Assembly (NCBI GenBank): GCA_945859605.1
Contig: OX243824.1
Span: 32,313,869 to 32,377,868, forward strand
Origin: Lumbricus rubellus
Taxonomy: Eukaryota; Annelida; Clitellata; Crassiclitellata; Lumbricidae
DNA length: 64,000 nucleotides
Direction: 5' to 3'
Shown here: positions 1-11,498 of the stretch, in pieces
Layout of the letters: every line of letters starts with the position of its first letter
Numbering within the stretch: the first letter of the stretch is position 1
The notes under the pieces: generated by a model
Databases searched by the model: none
The model's input: the letters and a program-made list of their open reading frames with translations, nothing else
Told to the model about the DNA's origin: nothing
Program-made: the position numbers and the translations under genes

Positions 1-1673
1 CTTAACTGCCTGTCACTGGATGACATCTGAAAGCTAACGCATTGAGAAATTGGGATCTGGTTACAGTAGGGCTGGAGACCTACTATTACAGTGCACTCAG
101 AATTAGTCAAAGACGTGATACTATTCCACTCCTATATAAAATAAGACAACAATCTGCTAAACGTTTCTCCCACTAAAAATGTTGTGGTTTACCCTTGTGG
201 ATCTGAACAGAATTTAATTACAATTTAGTAAAAATGCCATTGGACAACTGTAGCATAATACGGAATTATTATAAATAGGCAGATATATATGGAAACAACA
301 ACTAGACATTAATTTTGCGTAGCCTACGTACACATTTCGTCAAGACTCGCAGCCAGGGAACCCGTACGCAAAATCACCAATACCCCATCACCCTTCCCTA
401 ACTGCGTACGTTACAGGCCTACATGAGCAATGATCATTGAGTTGAAATTAGGCCTAGCCTACTTGGGCATTGTTTGCAACTAGCCTATATGAACGTTTTA
501 TAGGCCTACTCTGCAAAAAAGTAAACCTACTCCAGGCATTATGACCATAACCTAAGTAGGCTAACATCAAAATGAAAGGGATCAACATAAACCATTGTAG
601 AACAAAATGTTGAAGAGTAACTTCAATATCATTTTGTTTGGCTGGATGACACAGTCATGTCCAGTCCTTTACGATACTTTATGAAGCTAACGTCATGCGG
701 GCTAGCACAGACAGACCCCTAATAGTTTGCTCTTGAAATGGCGAAATACAAATATTTCGTTACAATTACAATGGCCACTCAAATACACAAGAAATTAAAA
801 TATTTTATATCAGAAATAAAATATCTGTAATAAATATATTATCGAAACAGCAAGAGCTGTGTGTAAGCTAAGCATATTCTCTCAACTCATTTTTCCTCGC
901 CCCAAAAATTATCGTTGACGCCTCAGATAAGCATCTAGACATCCTTAGGCTACACCATCTCTTCCAATTAGGCTATTGTTCTTTCCCTCTTTATCAAAAT
1001 TTGTCATGCACATGAGTGTATGACTTTTATGAGAGTTTATAGATTAGGCGGAACCTCTCAATTTTTTCAGACGGTTCTAAATGATTGTTCAAATACATGT
1101 AGTTTGACAAGTTTTACAGCTGTGTTTCCTTGTTCAGAAAACGCCTTTTTACTATCAACTTCAATTACCACTCTTATCATTATGACATAGCCACAAAGTT
1201 TGCATTGTCTCACTATGCTGCATACCGCTTCAAAAACATAATTGTGGCATGGCAGTAGCCACTTTTCACGTTTATAATATTTATTATGATAAAGAAAAGT
1301 TCAAATCTACAGCAAACCTAAAAAATACACAATTATTAGGCCCTAGTCCTATAATAAGAGTCAGACGCTTACCTCAGCTGAATGGCTGAATAATAAGCTA
1401 AAATAGGAATTTATGTCTGAAATCAAAGAAAAGTTTGTGTTCTCTGTACCGTAACTAGGAAGTAGACTAATATTATCCAAAACTCATTGTTTAAAGGCAT
1501 ATGGAATAATTATCACTGGCTAACGCTTCAATAATTGCATCCGCTAACTGTTGTACTGCAAAATTAATAACTAGCATTACTCTGCCAGTTATGTCAATTC
1601 CCACAAAACTTTGATGTAACAAAACTGCAATATTACATCCTGATTCTCGTATTCCAGGGCTGTAGGCCTACTG
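1..1673. other. Non-coding AT-rich DNA
   Basis: I see no convincing reading frame, RNA gene or complete repeat here. The sequence is AT-rich and carries several copies of the TAGGCCTA-type palindrome (for example near 450 and 500), which recurs across the window. Confidence 0.6.
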
Positions 1674-2210
1674 CTAAATTTTGAGGTGAGTACCCGCTGA
1701 CCGGGAGAAAACCCACTTTTCTTGGGCTCGAAATTTCTGACGACCTTTTTTAGTAGTCATCCGACAAAACTCTTCGGGAAATTTCCTAGATTTTCCCGTC
1801 CTTAAAAGTTGACCTTTTTTAGTCATTCGCTTCGAAAATACTGTGCACCCTGATTTACTAGCGTGTTCCCGTGTACCCTGCATTTTACAATCAATCACAT
1901 AAATTTATATAGCGTCCATTCAAGATCTCTACTCAGAGGCGCTCTCAACCCAGGCCTGGCCAAAAAGAAAAATCTTAAGAAGACAATAGAAAGAGCCAGC
2001 AGAGTCACGGGGAAGCGAGCGGAGAGCGGGAGGGAGGCATACAAGCGTATGCCCTGGTTTTCGGGAGGTGAGTATACATACGCTGCGGTTTCCCCCCGGA
2101 GGTGAGTATACGCTGTATACCAGCGTGTACCTTTGTGTACAGCCATGATTTTTATCGCAATCTCTAAACTTCTAAAGTTCCACTCGAAGGTCAAGAGCAG
2201 GGCACCAGAT
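1674..2210. repeat. Dispersed repeat debris with a SINE fragment
   Basis: Around 1735-1830 the sequence has the GACCTTTTTTAGTCAT type of motif. The same motif, in either orientation, recurs inside the hAT-like MITEs at 16,454 and 29,001, so this is probably a decayed relative. At about 1905-1950 lies a minus-strand fragment of the SINE-A 3' region (TACTCAGAGGCGCTC). Short reading frames on both strands here look like noise. Confidence 0.45.
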
Positions 2211-3414
2211 TATACACGATTGTTGCGTAGCGTCAGAGAGGGTTGTCCGCATGAGTAGTTAGAGGGATATGACCTGTTGAATGTGACCACTTTGCAGATT
2301 TATCCACTTATTATTTGGCAGCTCTATTAACCCATTAGTGCCTAGCGTCCCCAAAACGGGGACACCTCTTTGGAAAGAGATATTTTTTATATCAAGCAAT
2401 ACTCAGTGTTGCCAGCGATTGGGGCCGACAGTGTACTAAATTATCTTTCAAATAAGATATAATAAGGCAGATTTTGTTTTGTTTTTGCATATGCCAGATA
2501 GATTTTTATTTCGATTTTCCAATTTTTTTAATTTTTTAAAAGTTATCAATATAAAATTATATGATCGGACAAAAACCTGCTGCAATCGAAAATGTGAATA
2601 TATACCCATGTTTTTTGTGCTGTTAGCAACCTGTATAAATTTTGAAAAAATTGATTCATCTTTGGTTAATATTTTTACTATGCTCGTAAAGACCGTCCCC
2701 ATTTCGGGGACGCTAGGCACAAGTGCCCACGTGAACTTTTCCAGGCTGGCATTGATCAACTGTGAAGGTTTCATATATATTTTAACTATTTAATCATGAA
2801 AATAAGCATACCTGTTGCTAAATAAGTCAAATTGCACGTATAAAACTCATTGTTTGCTATACATTGTCATGAAAAATTTCAAATAATCAAGAAAAACTGT
2901 CAAATTTATGAAGTTTTCACTGTTTTTGCCTTGCTTTTAGACAGCAGCAACGCCAGCGACACTGTATTCTATACTAGACTGGAAGAATTGATTTGTTTGT
3001 ATGTTTGTATTGTATGCGTACTTGTTATATCGTCCCTTCAAGCTCACTACTCAGAGGCGCTCCCGACTACAGCGCGGACACTGCAACGGAGTTTCACGCC
3101 GAAGAGCTTAGCAATTGCGAGTGAAGGACTTTGCCAAGGTCCTTACTTGGCGACTGGAGGTGGGTTCGAACCTGCAACCCCCAGCTTGCATTGCGACACG
3201 GTATCCGGACATTACCCCCGGTCCATTACTCCCTGCCATTACCACCCTGCCATTACCTCCCGACCATTACCACCCGTAGGACATTACCCCGCCATTACAT
3301 CCCGTCTGTTTACATTTGGGCCCAGTGTATGTATGTATGTATGTATGTATGTATGTATGTATGTATGTATGTATGTATGTATGTATGTATGTATGTATAT
3401 ATGTATTATTTGTT

Positions 3415-3629
3415 TGTATGTGCACTTGTTATAGCGCCCCTTCAAGCTATCGCTACTCAGAGGCGCTCCCGAATGCAGAGCGGACACTGCATCGGAGTTT
3501 CGCGCCGAAGCGCTGAGCAATTGCGAGTGAAGGACTTGCCGAAGGTCCTTACGCGGGGAGGTGGATTCGAACCTCGAACCTTCCGGCTCCAAGGCAACGA
3601 CTCCACCACTACACCACCGCGCCCCACGT
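3415..3629 (-). repeat. SINE-A copy (tRNA-derived), minus
   Basis: Read on the minus strand, this begins with a tRNA-like head (box-A-like GTGGTGTAGTGGTGG, then box-B GGTTCGAATCC). It continues with a body (AAGGACCTTCGGCAAGTCC... GTGTCCGCTCTGCATTCGG) and ends with GCGCCTCTGAGTAGCGATAG and GGGGCGCTATAACAAGTGC. It is followed by a (CATA)n-type tail. The long variable-arm-like segment before box B resembles a class II tRNA, but the molecule is a retroposon and not a functional tRNA gene. Confidence 0.75.
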
Positions 3630-3651
3630 GTGTATGTATGTATGTATGTAA

Positions 3652-3868
3652 GTATGAGGGGCGTGGTGGTGAAGTGGTGGCGTCGTTGCCTTGAAGCCGG
3701 AAGGTTCGAATCCATCTCGCCGCGTAAGGACCTTGGGCAAGTCGTTCACTCACAAATGCTCAGCGATTCGGCGTGAAACTCCGATGCAGTGTCCGCTCTG
3801 CATTCGGGAGCGCCTCTGAGTAGCGATAGCTTGAAGGGGCGCTATGACAAGTGCACATACAAACAAAT
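3652..3868 (+). repeat. SINE-A copy (tRNA-derived), plus
   Basis: Mirror copy of the neighbouring SINE in the opposite orientation. The head is GGGGCGTGGTGGTGAAGTGG, box B is GGTTCGAATCC at about 3703-3713, and the same body and GCGCTATGACAAGTGCACA end follow. Together with the minus copy it forms the inner part of the hairpin in the TTAA-flanked element. Outer, more diverged SINE-like copies lie at about 3020-3200 (minus) and 4015-4228 (plus). Confidence 0.75.
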
Positions 3869-4664
3869 GATACATACAAAGATACATACATACACTGGAC
3901 CTACACGTAAACAGACGGGATGTAATGGCGGGGGGTAATGTCCTACGGGTGGTAATGGTCGGGAGGTAATGGCAGGGTGGTAATGGCAGGGAGTAATTGG
4001 CCGGGGGTAATGTCCGGATACCGTGTCGCAATGCAAGCTGGGGGTTGCAGGTTTGAACCCACCTCCAGTCGCCAAGTAAGGACCTTGGCAAAGTCCTTCA
4101 CTCGCAATTGCTAAGCTCTTCGGCGTGAAACTCCGTTGCAGTGTCCGCGCTGTAGTCGGGAGCGCCTCTGAGTAGTGAGCTTGAAGGGACGATATAACAA
4201 GTACGCATACAATACAAACATACAAACAAATCAATTCTTCCAGTCTAGTATAGAATACAGTGTCGCTGGGGTTGCTGCTGTCTAAAAGCAAGGCAAAAAT
4301 GGTGAAAACTTCATAGATTTGACAGTTTTTCTTGATTATTTGAAATTTTTCATAATAATTTATAGCAAACAATGAGTTTTATATGTGCAACTTGACTTAT
4401 TTAGCAACAGGTATGCTTATTTTCATGATTAAATAGTTAAAATATATATGAAACCTTCACAGTTGATCAATGCCAGCCTGGAAAAGTTCACGGGGGCACT
4501 TGTGCCTAGCGTCCCCAAAACGGGGACGGTAAGAAAAAATCGCTAATAAATATAAGAAACAAATTTTAGGCTGAATGGTGTTTGACACTGATTTTCATTA
4601 GGTAGAAATTAAAATATTTTCACACTTTCATGAAGAAAAAAAAAGTCAGGCACTAATGGGTTAA

Positions 4665-4980
4665 TAAGCCTATTTAAAACAATTATTGTCATGGCATCAT
4701 AGAGTTTTCTTTATAGCATTTTATTAAGCAAAAATGTCATTCCTCTGTTAATTCTGGTCTATGATTAGAAATCTGCACACCAAAAACCAGCACAATCATC
4801 AATTTGTCATAGCACGCCTACTGAAAAATAGGTTTAGCAATATCTCCTGCAAAGCAAATATGGCGCAAATAGGGCTACGTGATTCCCTTGGACCCTGATA
4901 CACACGTGCTCAATTTGGTGTCTCCCTGATTTTGGGGTTGAGCGCTGGGAGGTGTTGAGAGCAGCATGCGAATTACAAAA
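4665..4980. other. Non-coding spacer
   Basis: AT-rich sequence between the TTAA-flanked element and the next inverted repeat. I see no gene or recognisable repeat in it. Confidence 0.5.
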
Positions 4981-5752
4981 AAAATCTTGGGTTAGACAAT
5001 GATCAAAGTGGAATTGTGCTCTGAAGAGGTGAAAAGAAAACTTAGCTACGCGACTCTAAGATGGACTAGCGAGGGTTGAACCACCTCAAACCCCCGACAT
5101 TTCTTACCCTGGCTTTGGGGCAGATGTCAGGTCACTGAGCAATCCTACCTTCCATGTCCTGCAAGTGACCGGAATACACGATCATGCCTGCCACAAGATG
5201 AGGTTCGTGTGGTGCACCGTTTAATTACCGGTACCATAGGCCTATTTCTACACGAACGTGGCAGATAGACGGACATATAAATATCACACCATAATTTATT
5301 ATGCTATTGATAGTACAAACTGTCTATAGACTATAGTCTATTATTATTATTATTATTATTATTATAACCATCATTTATTTCTGTTACAAACTGTGCAACG
5401 CCAACTGGCTGTGCTTGCTGAACAGTGAACGCATGACAAAACGCAATCGTAATGTACTAGTAGATTGCCTACAGCAGCATACTTAAAACCAATGTATAGT
5501 GCATTTAATTATTCGGTGCACCACACGAACCTCATCTTGTGGCAGGCATGGTCGTGTATTCCGGTCACTTGCAGGACATGGAAGGTAGGATTGCTCAGTG
5601 ACCTGACATCTGCCCCAAAGCCAGGGTAAGAAATGTCGGGGGTTTGAGGTGGTTCAACCCTCGCTAGTCCATCTTAGAGTCGCGTAGCTAAGTTTTCTTT
5701 TCACCTCTTCAGAGCACAATTCCACTTTGATCATTGTCTAACCCAAGATTTT
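4981..5752. repeat. Near-perfect 239-bp inverted repeat (foldback)
   Basis: The arms 4981-5219 and 5514-5752 are reverse complements without any gap; by eye I find one mismatch (GATCATGCC versus CATGGTC in the other arm). They are separated by a 294-bp AT-rich loop with a (TTA)n run. The outer ends are poly-A/poly-T (AAAATCTTGGGTTAGAC and its complement). No coding capacity is visible. It could be a foldback transposon or a recent inverted duplication. I could not define a target duplication. Confidence 0.8.
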
Positions 5753-6256
5753 TTTATTATTATTATTTATAAATTATTATTATTGTTAGTCTATAATTGT
5801 CTTAGTAAAGTAACGAAGTAGCCTGAAGTCAGTGTGTTTACGAAAAACTGTTCTGTCACAAAATAATGTGAATTGCTAATTGAATTAGATTAATAATTCA
5901 TCAATATCTGTGGGTCCCTGAAGGTCGCGGGCCCGTGTGCCTTGCACACATTGCACATAATTATGGCAGCTACGCCACTGAAAAATATTAAGTTCGATGT
6001 CGCAATGAGTGATTGATTGATTGACTACAACACGAAAGAACACAGTGGCGTAGAGTGGATTAGCGTTAAGGCAGCATTGAAGGTTAACGAGCGGAGCACA
6101 ACTCTAAGCTGACGCAATTATTGGTAGTAGCAACTGCGGCAATGCGGCATAGCAAGTTAATGTGCCGCATAAAGTTATGTACAATATTGACAGCCTGGCA
6201 AATTAAATTATTATTATTATTATTACATGTATATGACAATTTATAAATACAATCAT
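5753..6256. other. Non-coding spacer
   Basis: AT-rich DNA with short (TTA)n runs and no supported gene. Confidence 0.5.
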
Positions 6257-6264
6257 GTCAGCGG

Positions 6265-8673
6265 CAGTGATGCCACAGCTGGGTTTTTTCCACAAAATCT
6301 GGGTTCTTTGGCCTTCGTCTGGGTTTCTGGGTTTTTTTATAGCAAAATCTGGGTTTATTTTGGTGAGTTGACCATTTTTGTATTAAAACACACGAATATT
6401 CTGTGAAATTCATTATAAAATGGTTGTGATACATACATGTAATTTTGGTTCCACTAATTTTAATTTAAAAACACATTCAAGGTCTCAAGTTGTCAATACA
6501 CGAATAATTTATAACCTGGTGATGCACAAATTTAGCTCTGCACAGAAATAAGCCATTTTGACATCTCAATATAGGTCGGTTGACATCTATGACATTAATA
6601 TAGGTCAGGTCAAGGATGTGGTCTAGTAACGTTGTTGCAGAGTATTTTTTATTTTAATTAATGTTCTAGGTGGTTAGAACTTTGGATTGGTGATGGCCGG
6701 AACCTTCGGACAACTTTAAAACTTCGTAAACTTAAGCCATGTTTACAGTTCTGGTGGTCTCGACCCGCTGCGCATGAGCACACGAATTGGCCTATATCTA
6801 TTTCAACTTTGTCGATATGGATGCCGAGTCTTTGACAACTTTGACAATTGATATTTTTAAAGTTGTAATTACATTTTATTAGACTCACTTGACGAACAGT
6901 TGGTTAATCCTTATCCGAACAAGCAAAAAACCAACCTAATTTGAACAAAGAGGCCTAAAATCGCTTATAATGAATAGTCTGGTTTTTCAGGGTTTTTTCA
7001 GAAGGAAATCTGGGTTTATTTCAGAAACCTCAGTGGCAACACTGCCGTGCTAAGCAAAAAGACAGTAACCCAAAAAAGACGATTTTGCGTAAAACGATAA
7101 AGAAGAAATCGGTTTAATTCAACCAGAAATAAAGCTAGAATCTTTCTGAATTTTTGCAAGCAGTTATATATAAACTACTGAATTTTGGAACTAAACTCAT
7201 TTTTTGTGAAATTTGTGTAAAAATTGTATAAAAATGAGATACTGTTTTTTTGCTTAGTATCGAAGAATTGAACATCGGTTTGATGCTAAGCAAGAACGCA
7301 GTAACTCATCATATGGTAGAGCGGGATGGTTAAAAATAATTGTTCTCTTTGTGATACAAACATGAAATTTGGTATACACAACGAACATGTTCTCAGAAAA
7401 ATATTTGGCCATAGGGCCATTTCAGATTTGCCCACTGACCCCAATGGCAGCCATTTTCCAAAATGGCCGACGGATTTACAGATTTTTAAATATCTCAGCT
7501 TGTATTTCACTTATAAGAGTCATCTTGGTATCAAAACATACATATTTGTAGGCCAGGATTCCAATAGTGCTGTCAAAATTTTCCCCCACGGCCTCAAAGG
7601 CGGCCATTTTTGAAAATGGCGGACCAAAATTGATTTTTCAATTTCTCCGCACTTAAATCACTTAGAATTATCGTCTTGGTGTCTGAAAAAACATGCTTAA
7701 GGCAGGTTTTCAATAGATGTATGACAGATTTTCGCCATTGCCTCAATGGCGGTCATTTTACAAAATGGCCGACAAAAACAGAATTTTTCATTTTTTTCTT
7801 TTTTGGTCCGCCATTTTGGAAAATGACTGCCATTGAGGCCGTGGATGGAATTTTTATGGCACTATTGAAATACATGCCTATAAATATGTATGTTTAGATA
7901 CCAATAAGACGATTCTAAGTGAATAGGAGTCCATGATATTGAAACATTCAAATTTTGGTCGCCATTTTGGAAAATGGCTGCCATTGAGAGAATGGGGAAC
8001 TTTTTTTAGTCTTATTTGGATTTGCGCTCTTAAATGCGTATGTTTTGACACCAAGATGACGATTCCAAGTGAACTGAAAGCAAAGATATTGACAAATCCG
8101 TCTTTTTTGATCGGCCATTTTGGAAAATGGTCGCCATTGTGGCCACTTGGAAAATTCGGATGGCTCCACTGGAATCCGTGACCCTGAATGTGCATGTTTT
8201 GACACCAAGATGACGTTTGTAAGTGAATTGGAAGCTGAGAAACTGAAAAATCCATATTTTGAGCGCCATTTTGGAAAATGGCCGCCACTCAGACCCACGG
8301 AGAAACTTTTAGATGACCCCTATTGGACTCCTTGACCTTGAATGTGTATGTTTTGACACCAAGATGACGATTCTATGAGATTTGGAAGCCGAGATATTGA
8401 AATATCTGTAAATCGGTCGGCGATCAATATACATAGAATACTAAGCAAGAAGACAGTAACTCAAGTTACTGCGTTTTTGCTTAGCACGACTACCCCTCAT
8501 TTGAGTTACTGTGAATTTCATTTCCACTTTTTTTCCATGTTCCCGGACAGATACCGTTTCCTTGCTTCCAGGTATGATAGAACATGTTGGCTAGATGTGA
8601 AAACAAGTGCTAACTCAAAAACAGAAAATCTTGAGTTTTAGACTGTCTTTTTGTTTAGCACGGCAGAACACTG
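6265..8673. mobile_element. hAT-like element with a nested insertion
   Basis: The left end is CAGTGATGCCAC and the right end is the complement of CAGTGTTGCCAC. Both are flanked by the 8-bp duplication GTCAGCGG (6257-6264 and 8674-8681), the target size typical of hAT transposons. The subterminal regions are rich in repeated CTGGGTTT motifs. The right terminus is split by a second element inserted at 7042-8666. A solo copy of the same right end (about 47,886-47,926) occurs upstream of the channel gene. No transposase frame is visible, so it is non-autonomous. Confidence 0.7.
7042..8666. mobile_element. Nested element with CTGCCGTGCTAAGC ends and 150-bp repeats
   Basis: The ends CTGCCGTGCTAAGCAAAAAG and its near complement (TTTTTGTTTAGCACGGCAG) are bounded by AACA on both sides (7038-7041, 8667-8670). 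Further copies of the GCTAAGCAA..AACGCAGTAAC motif lie at 7276 and 8438-8481, the latter as a perfect-looking palindrome. The interior holds seven copies, spaced about 150 bp, of GCCATTTTGGAAAATGGC-type palindromes (near 7447, 7595, 7745, 7808, 7966, 8113, 8265). The first three and last four units are in opposite orientation. No real gene is present; superfamily unknown. Confidence 0.65.
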
Positions 8674-8821
8674 GTCAGCGGGATTTTATGACGCGTTATC
8701 AGCCAATTATGCTTATGTCATTATTGCAGAAGAGTTTACGTCAACATCCTTATATTTAAATTGATTAGCATGTACAGTTGTCCGCGATATAGTTAACGAT
8801 GTAGCCTATGCCAAATATAAT

Positions 8822-9341
8822 TGTCACATGTCTTTTCCCTCTTCTTCTCTACGTGTGACCTTCAGTCTCTTCGGAAGCTTCTTCGTATAAGTTCGTGGTA
8901 GCGTAGGCCTATCCCTAGATAACTGTTTCATTAGCTAAATGGCTAGGTTAAAGAATCTACAGTCTTTCACTGTTTTGTTAACCAACAACGACGACGTGTT
9001 TAACTCTTCTTATTATACTCCAAAATCCGATATAAAGTAAAACGATCAGCAACAACACAACAATGACTACACTTGCGTTATCATAACAACTACACGACTA
9101 CTATCTTCATCAGTCTACTCTATCGCAACTCAACAACAACTCTTACAGCCTATCTCAACGGCTCTCAACACGCAACTCTCCTTCTTCACTTCCACTCCCT
9201 TCTTGTACAATTAACGTACGCTCGTCTAGACGTCACGTGCTGTCCAGACAATCACCTGTGCAGACGCCGCGCGGCAATTTGCACCTGGCCTACTTACGTC
9301 GCTGTACGACAATCGGCGTGCACTGATTAAATTAGCTGACA
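8822..9341 (-). repeat. 3' LTR
   Basis: This 520-bp direct repeat matches 15,349-15,868 base for base as far as I can read. In element orientation it starts TGTCAGCTAATTTAATC and ends CATGTGACA. It is the 3' LTR because gag-pol runs on the minus strand. Confidence 0.93.
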
Positions 9342-9363
9342 TTACCTCCTTCCTTTCTTTTGA
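9342..9363 (-). other. Polypurine tract
   Basis: Read on the minus strand, a purine run AAAAGAAAGGAAGGAGG lies immediately before the 3' LTR. This is the expected position of the plus-strand primer of an LTR retrotransposon. Confidence 0.7.
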
Positions 9364-9458
9364 AGAGAGCTAATTAATCTTAAAAATTAGCGAACGTATA
9401 ATGCTTAAACTAAATACAAACAATTCTTATACTAAATGCAATCACAAAATACCTTATA

Positions 9459-11480
9459 CTACAATCTCGATAAGCAGTCTGCTACTACATTCAACTTTCC
9501 TTTCTTATAGTTCAACAGAATGTCAAAATTTTGCAATGATAAAGACCATCTGACTAACTTAGCAGACTTCGACATTGACTCAGTCAAATAAACTAAAGGA
9601 TTATGATCAGTGAACACATTAATCTTGGAACCAATAATGATTTCTTTCAATTTGTTTAAAGCCCATATGATTGCATAGGCTTCCTTCTCAATCGTCGCCC
9701 ATCTCCTCTGGGTATCTGTCAGCTTCTGGCTGATAAATGAAACGGGACGTTCTATCCCCTCATCGTCCACTTGTGACAGCACAGCCCCCACAGCAAAATC
9801 ACTGCTATCACAGTACAAATTAAATGGTTTGCCAACCTCGAACATGTACAGAATAACATTCGATAAAACAATTTCTTTAAGAGAATCAAAAGATTTCTGG
9901 TGGTCCTCAGTCCAAATAATGTTCTCAGGTGTCTGCTTGCTAGTTAAATCTGTCAATGGTTTAGCAATCTCAGCAAAATTACAAATAAATTGTCTGTAGA
10001 AACCAAAGAATCCTAACATTTGCTTCACTTGCTTCTTCGTTTCAGGGTTTTTTAAATTAATCAAACTGTCAATCCTATCTGGATTCATCATCTTCTTCCC
10101 TGAACCAATGAGGTGACCGATGAATTTCACCTCACTCTTACCAAACACACATTTCTTCAAGTTCAAAGTTACATTATGCAGTCTTATTTGTTTCAAAAAC
10201 AATTCTAAATGTTTCAAATGAATGTTCCAATCATCAGAATGGACTGCAATGTCATCAACATAGGGTTCAGTAAATGCATTAATCGGTTGCAAAATCATGT
10301 TTATGGCTTTTACAAAAGTCCGTCCAGAGTTAATCATTCCAAAAGGGACACGTGTAAATTCGTACAGTCCACTATGGGTAACGAATGCGGTTTTCCATTG
10401 GTCGGATTTCTTCACCGGACAAGTCCAGTAAGCACTGCGACAGTCCAAGACGGAAATAAACTTGGATTTCCCGACTTTGCTCAGCACATCGTTGACGATC
10501 GGCATGGGGTATCGACAATTTTCAGTATATGAATTCACGTACCTGTAGTCGCACGCGAGTCTCAAGGATCCGTCCTTCTTCTTGACGATGACCAGCGGAC
10601 TTGCCATTCTGCTCGACGACGGCTGAATGATGTTTGCTTTCAGCATCTCTTGTATTTGTTTGTCCACTTCTGCGCGGTATATCAACGGTATTCGATAAGC
10701 CGTGAACTCCTTCTCTCGAAAGTCCGGTCTCAGCACCACTTCGTGTTCTACCAATGTACATAATCCAGGTTTGTCCGAAAATCTGTCTGCATATCGGTTC
10801 AGTACATCCAGTAGCTGTTTCTGTTGCTCGCTCGTAAGATGTCCGATCTGTTCATAGTCCAATTGCAGCGATTTCTGTGTCGTCTCTGCATGGTCTTCTT
10901 TCAATGGTAGCTCTACCACTGATCCGAATTCGTCGTCCTCTTCCACGATGAGACCACACGATAATGTTCTTGCGATGAACTTCCTCATTTTGTTGGCATG
11001 GACGATTCGTCGGCCGTTTTCATTCATGTCCACCAGATACGAATACTTGGATCTTCTTTGTAGCACTGTACATGGACCATGCCATCGTGAGATCAATTTA
11101 TTGGTTGACGTTGGATACAGGACGATGACGTTTTCTCCTGGTTCGAATTCTTTATCCTTGGCCCTCTTGTTGTATTGACTGGCGTATTGTTTTTGCTTTT
11201 CCTCTGCACAATTCTCAGCAAATATCAAAGCTTTCTCCATGTCTGCTCTTAAGTTCTTCAGGTACTTTGCTGGTTGTACTCCAATGTTTGGCGGTAGATT
11301 TATTTCTTTGGTCCAGCTTTCCTTTAAGATAGTTAATGGTCCTCTTGGCATTTTTCCATACACCAGCAGATATGGTGCCACTCCTGTCGTTGCGTTGGGA
11401 ACTTCTCTCAATGCCCATACGGTAAACGGAATGATTTTATGCCACTGTCTTGGATTTTCCACAATGACATGATGCACCAT
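9459..11480 (-). CDS. pol: pol: integrase C-terminus, reverse transcriptase, RNase H
   Basis: A 673-residue frame. Residues 1-140 continue the integrase after the in-frame stop at 11,499 (conserved C-terminal stretch with ATTGVAPYLLVYG). The RT follows, with KKDGSLRLACDYR, the FTRVPFGM region and the catalytic YVDD box. RNase H comes next (LYCDSSDFAVGAVLSQ, then FTDHNPL), ending at ADCLSRL. RT and RNase H motifs are of Ty3/gypsy type, yet they lie downstream of the integrase, as in copia. The true start is not at this ATG: the frame is continuous with the upstream ORF apart from one TGA. Products would act in a cytoplasmic particle during reverse transcription. Confidence 0.9.
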   Translation of the reverse strand: MVHHVIVENPRQWHKIIPFTVWALREVPNATTGVAPYLLVYGKMPRGPLTILKESWTKEINLPPNIGVQPAKYLKNLRADMEKALIFAENCAEEKQKQYASQYNKRAKDKEFEPGENVIVLYPTSTNKLISRWHGPCTVLQRRSKYSYLVDMNENGRRIVHANKMRKFIARTLSCGLIVEEDDEFGSVVELPLKEDHAETTQKSLQLDYEQIGHLTSEQQKQLLDVLNRYADRFSDKPGLCTLVEHEVVLRPDFREKEFTAYRIPLIYRAEVDKQIQEMLKANIIQPSSSRMASPLVIVKKKDGSLRLACDYRYVNSYTENCRYPMPIVNDVLSKVGKSKFISVLDCRSAYWTCPVKKSDQWKTAFVTHSGLYEFTRVPFGMINSGRTFVKAINMILQPINAFTEPYVDDIAVHSDDWNIHLKHLELFLKQIRLHNVTLNLKKCVFGKSEVKFIGHLIGSGKKMMNPDRIDSLINLKNPETKKQVKQMLGFFGFYRQFICNFAEIAKPLTDLTSKQTPENIIWTEDHQKSFDSLKEIVLSNVILYMFEVGKPFNLYCDSSDFAVGAVLSQVDDEGIERPVSFISQKLTDTQRRWATIEKEAYAIIWALNKLKEIIIGSKINVFTDHNPLVYLTESMSKSAKLVRWSLSLQNFDILLNYKKGKLNVVADCLSRL

Positions 11481-11498
11481 CTTCTTGAACGTCTGATT

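Larger units (their letters stand above)
2331..4660. mobile_element. TTAA-flanked palindromic piggyBac-like MITE
   Basis: The ends are CCCATTAGTGCCT and its reverse complement AGGCACTAATGGG, each bounded by TTAA (2327-2330 and 4661-4664). TTAA target sites and CCC...GGG ends are the signature of the piggyBac superfamily. The 2330-bp element has no transposase. Its interior is a large inverted repeat: arms 2693-3338 and 3884-4529 mirror each other, then inverted SINE copies 3415-3626 and 3657-3868 flank a short spacer. The GTCCCC....GGGGAC palindrome occurs at 2349, 2695 and 4511. A longer (ATGT)n run in the left arm is the main asymmetry. It is non-autonomous; class assignment rests on ends and target site only. 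Confidence 0.75.

Noticed and set aside
6658..6888. Small Cys-rich protein on the minus strand (CSCAAGRDHQNCKHG)
   Set aside because: It lies within the hAT-like element, has no splice or family support, and the frame is short enough to be chance.
7326..8335. Overlapping frames with repeated HFPKW or FQNG residues
   Set aside because: They arise on both strands from the GCCATTTTGGAAAATGGC tandem units and have no start, splice or family support.
9073..9330. 85-residue frame, duplicated at 15,600-15,857
   Set aside because: It lies within the two LTRs on the strand opposite to the element's genes. The duplication only reflects LTR identity.
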